5,661 bases of DNA from Oligoflexia bacterium (GCA_903928955.1 CAIYTD010000183.1:1-5661); one strand, 5' to 3'; shown: positions 1 to 4,923, counted from the stretch's first letter. A program made the numbers and translations. Notes: generated by a model not told the origin, from the letters alone.

Positions 1-1
1 A

Positions 2-82
2 AGTTATTTCGCTAGTTCTTGCGGAGGTCCTCCACTGGACATCATCAAGCAGTACATTAACCAGCAGCAGACGCCGCACTAA
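2..82 (+). CDS. tnpA: IS200/IS605-family transposase TnpA, C-terminal end (partial)
   Basis: This is the last 26 codons of a gene that begins before the window. The frame reads SYFASSCGGPPLDIIKQYIN, then QQQTPH and a TAA stop at 80-82. The pattern YFA-S-CGG-PL-IIKQYI-Q-TPH is the typical C-terminus of the short (about 130-150 residue) HuH/Y1 single-strand transposases of the IS200/IS605 family. The catalytic HuH motif lies outside the window and the Tyr is not identifiable here, so activity cannot be judged. Hairpin-forming DNA follows directly at 101-137, as expected at the right end of these elements. The family assignment comes from recognising the C-terminal motif, not from a search. Confidence 0.82.
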   Translation, partial: SYFASSCGGPPLDIIKQYINQQQTPH

Positions 83-100
83 AGTCCGGACCCCTTATAT

Positions 101-137
101 CCCCGGCCTGAACGCCGAGGCTTTACGGGGCGTAAGG
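101..137 (+). mobile_element. IS200/IS605-type right-end hairpins
   Basis: Two adjacent inverted repeats lie 18 bp after the transposase stop. The first (101-120) has arms CCCCGGC and GCCGAGG with one mismatch and a six-base loop. The second (121-137) pairs TTACG with CGTAA around GGG, with outer C-G and T-G pairs. IS200/IS605 elements lack terminal inverted repeats and instead carry subterminal DNA hairpins that TnpA recognises on single-stranded DNA. The first hairpin fits that role; the second may be part of the end or chance. The exact cleavage site and element boundary cannot be fixed without the left end or a related copy. Confidence 0.6.
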
Positions 138-193
138 TAACATTAAAAGTTTAACAGAATTATATAACTTCGGATAACCACAGCTTCAATCAT

Positions 194-238
194 AAACCCC
201 CACACCCCTGCGCCACGGGCCTTTTGGGGCTGGGGTTT
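194..238. repeat. GC-rich inverted repeat
   Basis: AAACCCC (194-200) is complementary to GGGGTTT (232-238), and inside these CCCC (205-208) pairs with GGGG (226-229). The structure is a long imperfect hairpin in otherwise moderate-GC DNA between the IS200-type end and a small basic ORF. It lacks a run of T residues directly after it on either strand, so it is not a convincing intrinsic terminator. It could be part of another transposon end or a regulatory structure; nothing in the sequence decides. Confidence 0.45.
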
Positions 239-294
239 GCTCGGGGGATATGCGCACTTATCCAAGTCCACTGAGCTGTGATAGAGTTGAAACT

Positions 295-435
295 ATGGGT
301 TCCATTAAATTCAAAATTAGAATCCCCAAGGAAGAACTCAGAGTCAAACCGCGCTCTGGTGTGAAGCAGAGCCGCGTCCACAAGCCCAAGACTCTCTATA
401 AACGCCGTTTAAAGCATTCTAAGAAAGAGTGTTGA
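295..435 (+). CDS. Small basic hypothetical protein
   Basis: This is a 46-residue Lys/Arg-rich protein from the ATG at 295 (MGSIKFKIRIPKEEL...), ending HSKKEC at a TGA (433-435). An in-frame ATG at 250 would add 15 residues. I prefer 295 because the basic, regular KFKIRIPKEELRVK section begins there and a weak AGAG lies 8 nt upstream, whereas the G-run before 250 is too close to the codon. No domain is recognised. High charge and a C-terminal HKPKTLYKRRLKHSKK cluster suggest nucleic acid or ribosome contact, but that is inference. It converges with the lipoprotein gene, leaving 21 nt between the two stops. It could be a non-coding open frame. Confidence 0.4.
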   Translation: MGSIKFKIRIPKEELRVKPRSGVKQSRVHKPKTLYKRRLKHSKKEC

Positions 436-456
436 TGCTAAGATGGCGAGTAATCA

Positions 457-876
457 CTATTTTACTGGAGCAGTTGTAGAATACCGACCACCAGCCATCC
501 GATTACAGACACTACGAGCAGTGGTTGTTGGATATGATGAATGGAAAACCATGACTTGATCTAAAGTTATAAATTCACCTGAATGTTGTGCAGATTCAGA
601 ATAAGAGCAATATCCTGTTCCCAAGTCAATATCACAACCTTTTTCTTCAAATTTAGAACTTACCTTGGCGCAAACGCTTTCAGCAGCTTTTTTCCCTGCT
701 GAAGTAACAGAACCAGGTTGGCTAAACTCAGTGCAAAAGCGTCCACTTGCTCCATTTACTACGCAAGATCCTACAGTATTCCCTGAACTATTTAAGGCTG
801 TACTAACACCCTCTTTTCCACAAGCTGAGACACAGACCAACACAAATAAAGAGACTGCTAATTTAATATTTTTCAT
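457..876 (-). CDS. Cys-rich lipoprotein, hypothetical
   Basis: This 139-residue protein has a clear lipoprotein signal peptide: Lys-containing MKNIK, hydrophobic LAVSLFVLVC, then lipobox V16-S17-A18-C19. The mature protein would be anchored by Cys19, with Gly-Lys following, so there is no Asp+2 inner-membrane retention signal. The mature part holds six more cysteines at 38, 48, 69, 81, 90 and 124, consistent with three disulfides outside the cytoplasm. Two A-x3-C segments (ESVC and RSVC, each followed by a Gly- or Lys-rich turn) suggest a degenerate internal duplication. From memory, the pattern resembles short secreted lipoproteins common in Leptospira and some Bdellovibrio-like bacteria; function is unknown. 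GTAGAG sits 9 nt before the ATG as a modest ribosome binding site. The gene runs opposite to its neighbours and is probably monocistronic. Confidence 0.75.
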   Translation of the reverse strand: MKNIKLAVSLFVLVCVSACGKEGVSTALNSSGNTVGSCVVNGASGRFCTEFSQPGSVTSAGKKAAESVCAKVSSKFEEKGCDIDLGTGYCSYSESAQHSGEFITLDQVMVFHSSYPTTTARSVCNRMAGGRYSTTAPVK

Positions 877-1001
877 TTTTTAATACTCTACAGTAAATGT
901 TTAGTAATGGGAAAGTTTGTAACACACCGTATAATGAGATGCAAGAGAATAATATATTAAATTAGTCAAGATTACCTCGCTCTAGGATTCATATCCCTAA
1001 T

Positions 1002-1213
1002 CACTTGGTTTCCAATCTCGCCATCTTGCATACGACAGTGGCGATAACTCGTGCGGCGAAAAAACTCCAAGACGAGGGCCATGACCTAAACCCTGATGTA
1101 CTTGCAGTGCTCAGCCCCTATCAAACAGAACATATTAATCGATTTGGGCATTATAGATGGAACTGGAAGCGGAAGTACCTGAACCCAGAGTACAAGTTAA
1201 ATACGGGTTCTTT
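1002..1213 (+). pseudogene. tnpA: Tn3-family transposase TnpA, C-terminal remnant (frameshifted)
   Basis: The frame from about 1002 reads HLVSNLAILHTTVAITRAAKKL, then QDEGHDLNPDVLAVLSPYQTEHINRFGHY. The block L-SPY-TEHINRFG-Y is the hallmark C-terminal motif of Tn3-family DDE transposases (about 1000 residues), preceded by the usual N-x(8)-TV helix and a 'G-D-P-L' segment. At least 900 residues are missing: an in-frame TAG at 963-965 closes the frame upstream and nothing earlier resembles TnpA. After GHYR the frame gives an atypical WNWKRKYLNPEY, while the frame starting at 1157 gives MELEAEVPEPRVQVKYGF, which looks more like the family's Pro-rich tail. That suggests a one-base loss near 1154-1156. 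Local GC is higher than in flanking DNA. The remnant and the inverted repeat at 1386-1424 have the orientation expected of one element. Confidence 0.78.
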
Positions 1214-1385
1214 TGCAAACTCAAGAGTTACATAGACTTACGATGCGATGTGACCCCTTTTTACCAGGATCCTTGCCATATCCCCGGAGCACTAAACCGC
1301 AGAGGCGCGGCGTCATGCCGATCATGTCGGAGTGTGATTACGGAGTAGAAAGATCGGTTTAAGGCTTGTCCCCTACTCGTTACTC

Positions 1386-1424
1386 CTTAACCGCACTTTT
1401 CGTTCCATTGCGCCTCGGGAGCCC
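1386..1424 (+). mobile_element. Tn3-family terminal inverted repeat
   Basis: The 39 bp begin CTTAAC, contain TTTTCGTTCCA in the middle and end GGGAGCCC. Tn3 itself has an inner CTTAACG, the same central TTTTCGTTCCA and an outer CCCC in its 38-bp repeat, so the match in layout and core is strong. The orientation (inner end left, outer end right) is that expected downstream of the tnpA remnant at 1002-1213. The distance from the tnpA end (about 170 bp) is longer than usual, so material may have been inserted between them, or this end may belong to a different Tn3-family element. Confidence 0.72.
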
Positions 1425-1611
1425 TACCCTACTCGGTGCACATTCGTGAAAAAAACGGCGTTAAGGACCTTAAAGGTCAGGTTCTAGAGGCTCTCAATAA
1501 TAGACTATTTCACTTTGTTAGATCTCTAGGTTTGTTCATTTAAGTTTGCGTCAGAAGGTTCAATGGGTCGTATTGAAGCCATGGGTGCGGGTTTCTGGAG
1601 ATTATTGAGCT

Positions 1612-1640
1612 AATAAATTAATTGATCGTATTAATTTATT
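1612..1640. promoter_or_regulatory. Perfect AT-rich palindrome upstream of parA
   Basis: AATAAATTAAT (1612-1622) and ATTAATTTATT (1630-1640) are perfect 11-bp complements around TGATCGT, and the right arm runs into a T-rich stretch (TTTTATTTTG). It lies 125 bp before the parA start. It could be an operator, a weak terminator for transcription from the left, or a structural element of a partition or replication site. An all-AT stem would make a poor intrinsic terminator. Confidence 0.45.
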
Positions 1641-1686
1641 TTTATTTTGAGATTTTTATTTAAACTTCTTGCCTGTCTATTGAAAG

Positions 1687-1712
1687 TATCTTACCCTTTT
1701 TTAAGGTAGATA
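1687..1712 (+). promoter_or_regulatory. Imperfect palindrome, candidate par operator
   Basis: TATCTTACCC and AAGGTAGATA form an inverted repeat with one or two bulges around a T-run, 53-78 bp before parA. Class Ia ParA proteins with an N-terminal helix-turn-helix usually repress their own operon by binding an inverted repeat near the promoter, so this is the best candidate site by position. A weak sigma70-like pair, TTAAGG (1701-1706) and TAAGAT (1724-1729) with 17-bp spacing, would overlap it; TTGAAA (1680-1685) with TAAGGT (1702-1707) is an alternative. Neither promoter is strong and assignment is inference. Confidence 0.35.
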
Positions 1713-1764
1713 GCTAAATTCAGTAAGATCACATTAATCTAACATCTTAGAAAGGTTCGCAGAA

Positions 1765-2838
1765 ATGAGTACAACAGTAAATCCAGCTGATAATTTAGAG
1801 CTAAAGGGACATTTTACAAAAGAGAACTTAAAAGTTGGCCGCGAAGACGAACAGCCGCTCGCTAAGAGTGAATTGGATTTTAAAATACCTAAATTTTTTA
1901 TTACTCAAAACGAACTTGCCGAACTCTTTAAAATTTCTCCACAAGCAGCTCATATGTGGATGAAATACAATCAAATTGAATCTTTTAAGTTTAAAAATAA
2001 AACAGCGCTAATACCATCTGAAACACGAAAATTCATGAGTAAAAAAGGATTTAACTACCCTCACCTTATTTTAGCATTTCAAATGCTAAAAGGAGGATCT
2101 ACAAAAACAAGCTGTGCTTTTAATCTTGCTGTTAGGCTTAACCAATATGGTGCCCGTGTATTGTGTGTAGACGCAGACATGCAAGGAAACTTAACAGATT
2201 CATTTGGAATTGATATTGATGATGATGACTCAATCCCTCTATTAATCGACGTTGTTCGTAAACAAGCAAGCATAAATGAAGCAATAATTAACATTAATGA
2301 GGGTCTAGACATAATCCCTTCTGATTTTGAAAATTCAAGCCTAGAGCTCGAAATCAATAGTTTACATCCAAATTTAAAAACTTTTATATCTAAAATATTA
2401 GAACCCGTAAAAAACAACTATGATTTTATTATCATAGATTGCAATCCATCACTTTCAGCATTGAATATTAGCATTGCACTATCAGCCGATAAATTAATTA
2501 TTCCGGTAAATCCAGATAAGTTTTCTAGAAAGGGATTGAAAAAAAGCATTAAAGAGATTCAAAGATGGGAAGAATCATATGGATCAAAATTTGACTATCA
2601 ATTGCTATTCACCCTATATGATGCAAGAGAAGCATCAAGCCAAAGATACTTAATAGAATATGGTAACCTTCATCATAATAAGCTTATTTCCACCGTTATT
2701 CGCAGAAATGCTGACGTTAAAAACGCTATTGACCGTAAACTAAGTATTTTTGACTTTAAAAAAGCTCCTGCTAGAGAAGATTTTGATCTTCTCGCATTAG
2801 AGATGCTAGGGCTTCGCGACATGGCAGATAAAAAATAA
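1765..2838 (+). CDS. parA: ParA-family partition ATPase with N-terminal HTH
   Basis: This 357-residue protein is a Walker-type ATPase that would segregate the replicon by forming ATP-dependent gradients on the nucleoid, driven by a centromere-bound partner. Residues about 44-95 (ITQNELAELFKISPQAAHMW...) look like a helix-turn-helix, typical of class Ia ParA proteins such as P1 ParA that also autorepress. The deviant Walker A is KGGSTKTS at 109-116: the signature Lys109, Lys114 and Thr115 are present, but the usual Gly before KT is Thr113. P1 ParA also departs from consensus here. A' is VDADMQ (135-140) and Walker B is FIIIDCNPS with Asp225. The length fits class Ia. AAAGG ends 9 nt before the ATG. 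The next gene starts 28 nt after the stop, so the two are probably co-transcribed, and that gene is the natural candidate partner. Confidence 0.9.
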   Translation: MSTTVNPADNLELKGHFTKENLKVGREDEQPLAKSELDFKIPKFFITQNELAELFKISPQAAHMWMKYNQIESFKFKNKTALIPSETRKFMSKKGFNYPHLILAFQMLKGGSTKTSCAFNLAVRLNQYGARVLCVDADMQGNLTDSFGIDIDDDDSIPLLIDVVRKQASINEAIININEGLDIIPSDFENSSLELEINSLHPNLKTFISKILEPVKNNYDFIIIDCNPSLSALNISIALSADKLIIPVNPDKFSRKGLKKSIKEIQRWEESYGSKFDYQLLFTLYDAREASSQRYLIEYGNLHHNKLISTVIRRNADVKNAIDRKLSIFDFKKAPAREDFDLLALEMLGLRDMADKK

Positions 2839-2866
2839 TAATTTTTAAATTGATATAGGATAAAAA

Positions 2867-4498
2867 ATGGCTGATCTTGATGAGACCATCAAAAAAGCAA
2901 AAGAAAAAGAAGAAAGAAAAAAATTCAAACGAGGAATTCGACCTGACCATTATGTAAATGGAAGCATTAAACCAATTGGTGACAATAATAATCAAGAGCT
3001 CTCTCTAAGTAATGAACTTCAAAAGAAGCATCAAGTAGATATTGATCAAACTCTAAATTTGAGCATTAATAACATAGAAGACCAAATTGCTTTATCCATA
3101 TATCCTGCGATTCCAGATTGCCTCATAGAGCAAACTCAGAGCAATTATGGAGCAATTACGGAGCAAAGTGGTAGCAAAGTAATAGCAAACCAGGAGCAAA
3201 GTGGTAGCAAACTGATAGCAAAAGTAGTAGCAAACCAGGAGCAAAGTGGTAGCAAACTGATAGCAAAAGTAGTAGCAAACCAGGAGCAAAGTGGTAGCAA
3301 AGTAGTAGCGGAACCGATAGCAAAAGTAATAGCAAACCAGGAGCAAAGTGGTAGCAAACTGATAGCAATAATTAGCTTCTCAAAACTATCCGGAATTCAG
3401 CGTAATATCGCTCTTTTTATATATGAAGAATGTAAAAGACTTAGAAGCAAAATTACTAGCGAAATAAACTTAACAGATCTATGTGTAGTAACTAAAACTG
3501 ATGTTAATACGTCAAAAAACGCAATTAATCGCCTAATTCAAAAATGCGTTACTCGACGATATGAATATAAGGACGGTCGCTCTGGATGGACGCGCTATGA
3601 ACTTGCTGAAAATATTTATCAAGACATTCGTGATCGAGAACTGAATGGACGAACCATCGATAACTGGGAGCAAAGTAGTAGCAAAGTGGTAGCGGAACCA
3701 GTAGCGAAACTAGTAGCAGACTCCTTTAGTGGTAATTGTATTAATTCTTCTTCTGAAAATCTAAATCCTAATACAAATACTAAGCAGCCAGAGCCCGATA
3801 AATCTAATCTTCCATCAGACTGGCTGGAAATAGACTTTACCGATTTGGTCAAGCAAAATGTCCATTTCGGGAGAGCCCATTTGAAGCAATGGTACGAGCG
3901 CAAGTATTGCAATGCACAAGAAGCACAGGAGTCCATTTGGCACTTCGCTCATTTCTTTGCCAATACTTCCGAAGGTGAGCGTCCAATTTCTCCAATAAAG
4001 TACTTAATGGGTTCAATGAGTAGGACTAAATACTTTTCTAGGCCTGATGGATACGTTAGTCCTGAAGAAATAGCTTTAGAGCGTAGATCTAAAGACATGA
4101 AAAAAAAGAATGAAAATCTCAGACGGATTCACGAGGAACTTTTCAACGAGTCTTTTGAAACTTGGTTCAATGCTCAGACTGGAGCACAAATTCAAGAATT
4201 AGTTCCTCACTTTGCTGGCTTAGACGCAAAGAAAGCAACACTACGCGAAATGTTTCGAGATCAGCATTGGCTTGCAGTTAGGGATAATTCCGGAATCGAT
4301 GTCACTCAACTAAAAATTCAGGGTCAGAAATCTGAGAAATCAAAGACAAAAGCGGAACCCAAGAAAGAACCTGAGTTATCAACTGAGGAAATTAGACGAA
4401 TGGCAGATCAGCAATTTGGTGCAAATCCAGCTGAAAACCAGTCTTCTTTTGATCATTACGAAGAAAATTTAGAGACTGAATTTGAAAATGAACTCTGA
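2867..4498 (+). CDS. Repeat-bearing winged-helix plasmid protein (ParB-like partner or replication initiator)
   Basis: This 543-residue protein has no function I can assign firmly. It has a charged N-terminus (MADLDETIKKAKEKEERKKF) and a repeat section at about 88-168 built from EQSGSK, LIAK and VVANQ. Residues about 170-248 form a predicted winged helix-turn-helix: FSKLSGIQRNIALFIYEEC, then a recognition-helix-like TSKNAINRLIQKC and a wing EYKDGRSGWTRYEL. A second short repeat (about 267-284), a polar Asn/Ser linker (285-315), a helical domain (about 316-395) and a charged, coiled C-terminus follow. AGGA lies 6 nt before the ATG. Placement behind parA suggests a centromere-binding ParB analogue; the iteron-like DNA inside the gene equally suits an initiator reading sites in its own gene, as phage lambda O does. 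No ParB N-terminal nuclease or CTPase motifs are visible. I recall similar proteins from Legionella-type plasmids, unchecked. Confidence 0.72.
   Translation: MADLDETIKKAKEKEERKKFKRGIRPDHYVNGSIKPIGDNNNQELSLSNELQKKHQVDIDQTLNLSINNIEDQIALSIYPAIPDCLIEQTQSNYGAITEQSGSKVIANQEQSGSKLIAKVVANQEQSGSKLIAKVVANQEQSGSKVVAEPIAKVIANQEQSGSKLIAIISFSKLSGIQRNIALFIYEECKRLRSKITSEINLTDLCVVTKTDVNTSKNAINRLIQKCVTRRYEYKDGRSGWTRYELAENIYQDIRDRELNGRTIDNWEQSSSKVVAEPVAKLVADSFSGNCINSSSENLNPNTNTKQPEPDKSNLPSDWLEIDFTDLVKQNVHFGRAHLKQWYERKYCNAQEAQESIWHFAHFFANTSEGERPISPIKYLMGSMSRTKYFSRPDGYVSPEEIALERRSKDMKKKNENLRRIHEELFNESFETWFNAQTGAQIQELVPHFAGLDAKKATLREMFRDQHWLAVRDNSGIDVTQLKIQGQKSEKSKTKAEPKKEPELSTEEIRRMADQQFGANPAENQSSFDHYEENLETEFENEL
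3127..3370. repeat. Intragenic 11-bp iteron array, 22 units
   Basis: An AGCA core recurs at 3129, 3140, 3151, 3162, 3173, 3184, 3195, 3206, 3217, 3229, 3240, 3251, 3262, 3274, 3285, 3296, 3307 (AGCG), 3319, 3331, 3342, 3353 and 3364. Steps are 11 bp, with four or five of 12. The unit consensus is RTAGCAAA followed by three or four variable bases; the first three units are degenerate. The 45 bp at 3191-3235 are repeated exactly at 3236-3280. The period is close to one DNA turn, so sites would lie on nearly one face of the helix. Arrays of 11- or 12-bp direct repeats are known in plasmid centromeres such as R1 parC, and iterons also mark origins. The array lies wholly inside the coding sequence. 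Confidence 0.9.
3667..3720. repeat. Second iteron cluster, five units
   Basis: AGCA or AGCG cores recur at 3669, 3680, 3691, 3703 and 3715 (steps 11, 11, 12, 12), using the same unit types as the main array: GGAGCAAAG, GTAGCAAAG, GTAGCGGAA, GTAGCGAAA and GTAGCAGAC. The encoded peptide repeats that of the main array (EQSSSKVVAEPVAKLVA against EQSGSKVVAEPIAKVIA). The cluster sits about 300 bp beyond the main array, just after the winged-helix coding segment. It looks like an older, more diverged part of the same array. Confidence 0.8.
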
Positions 4499-4634
4499 AT
4501 ATAAGCTATCCGAAAATGAACGGGAAAAAAGAACAATGACAAAATTTAAAGTAAATAGAACCCATTACCTCCCTTTTGATCTGCCTCTGAGATCGCTTAG
4601 AATAGCCCTAAAATCAATTTTTGACTGCACTTGA
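4488..4634 (+). CDS. Possible small ORF overlapping the repeat gene
   Basis: An open frame of 48 residues starts at an ATG inside the last codons of the upstream gene (11-nt overlap) and ends at TGA 4632-4634. It reads MNSEYKLSENEREKRTMTKF and continues with a basic RTHYLPFDLPLRSLRIALKS. An internal ATG at 4536 would give 32 residues. The overlap would suit translational coupling, but no good ribosome binding site is visible and no family is recognised. It may be a chance frame. Confidence 0.3.
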   Translation: MNSEYKLSENEREKRTMTKFKVNRTHYLPFDLPLRSLRIALKSIFDCT

Positions 4635-4649
4635 GGGGTGAGGATAGGG
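4621..4649 (+). promoter_or_regulatory. Weak candidate promoter for the 4711 gene
   Basis: TTGACT (4621-4626) matches five of six bases of the sigma70 -35 box. The best -10 candidate, GATAGG at 4643-4648 with 16-bp spacing, is poor, and the surrounding DNA is G-rich. It would leave a leader of about 55-60 nt before the start codon at 4711. Offered only as the best match in the spacer. Confidence 0.2.
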
Positions 4650-4710
4650 TGGAGGTATTTTAATCGCTTTAAACGGCAATTGGGGGTTTTGGATTTTTAG
4701 GGGAGTCGCT

Positions 4711-4920
4711 ATGAAATTTATTTTACATCAAGATGGGACGATTAGCGTCAGTTCATCTGATCGCAGGAAGAAAAAACATGCAATGATTATTTTTGATTCT
4801 GAGTTAGAAGCATCAGGAAAGCGTAAAAATGCGATTCATGCGCATTTGAAGCGCTATCATTGGCGGCAAGGTGGTGATCGGTACTCCGTTTGCTGGATTC
4901 ATCCGTTACACGGGAGGTAA
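4711..4920 (+). CDS. Small hypothetical protein (69 residues)
   Basis: The protein is basic and mixed alpha/beta in appearance: MKFILHQDGTISVSS looks like a beta hairpin, followed by a Lys/Arg cluster (DRRKKKHAMIIF), a helical section rich in His and Lys, and RYSVCWIHPLHGR at the end. No family is recognised and there is no signal peptide or membrane segment. The start is supported by a strong ribosome binding site, AGGGGAG (4699-4705), 5 nt before the ATG. The stop is only 3 nt before the next ATG, and the last codons carry that gene's ribosome binding site, so the two genes are almost certainly one translationally coupled unit and may act together. Confidence 0.65.
   Translation: MKFILHQDGTISVSSSDRRKKKHAMIIFDSELEASGKRKNAIHAHLKRYHWRQGGDRYSVCWIHPLHGR
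4912..4917 (+). promoter_or_regulatory. Strong ribosome binding site inside upstream gene end
   Basis: GGGAGG lies 6 nt before the ATG at 4924 and within the last codons of the upstream 69-residue gene, with that gene's TAA between. It fixes the start of the TPR gene and suggests coupled translation. Confidence 0.65.
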
Positions 4921-4923
4921 CAA

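Larger units (their letters stand above)
1236..1764. other. Gene-free stretch: transposon debris then AT-rich parA leader
   Basis: No convincing gene lies here. The first 230 bp are relatively GC-rich and contain the Tn3-type inverted repeat (1386-1424), two weaker similar ends, and a 9-bp direct repeat CCCTACTCG at 1371-1379 and 1427-1435. A perfect palindrome, GACCTT-A-AAGGTC, occupies 1466-1478. A short open frame from GTG at 1436 to TAA at 1543 (35 residues, ending FVRSLGLFI) could be a gene scrap but has no ribosome binding site. CTCAATAAT (1493-1501) and its complement ATTATTGAG (1601-1609) form a spaced inverted pair. From about 1610 the DNA is very AT-rich and holds the palindromes listed separately. 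Confidence 0.6.

Noticed and set aside
190..381. Minus-strand open frame of 63 residues
   Set aside because: It covers the GC-rich inverted repeat and the opposite strand of the small basic ORF; no start signal or family resemblance.
665..883. Plus-strand open frame of 72 residues opposite the lipoprotein gene
   Set aside because: It is the complement of a gene with a clear signal peptide and lipobox, and has no recognisable features of its own.
1157..1348. Independent 63-residue protein gene
   Set aside because: Its first part looks like the out-of-frame tail of the Tn3 transposase remnant and the rest is composition-driven; there is no ribosome binding site.
1436..1543. 35-residue GTG frame ending FVRSLGLFI
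   Set aside because: Too short, no ribosome binding site, and located in transposon debris; at most a gene scrap.
1612..1650. Rho-independent terminator
   Set aside because: The stem is entirely A/T with no GC core, so it would be weak; kept instead as a palindrome of unknown role.
2079..2417. Minus-strand open frame of 112 residues inside parA
   Set aside because: It lies entirely opposite the conserved ATPase motifs of ParA and shows no domain.
3092..3368. Three overlapping open frames on the minus strand (repeats such as LLPLCSWFATTFAIS)
   Set aside because: They are complements of the 11-bp array, which stays open in several frames because the unit rarely gives stops. They have no ribosome binding sites and no independent coding signs.
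3127..3370. CRISPR array
   Set aside because: The repeats are only 11 bp and contiguous, with no unique spacers, and lie inside an open reading frame.
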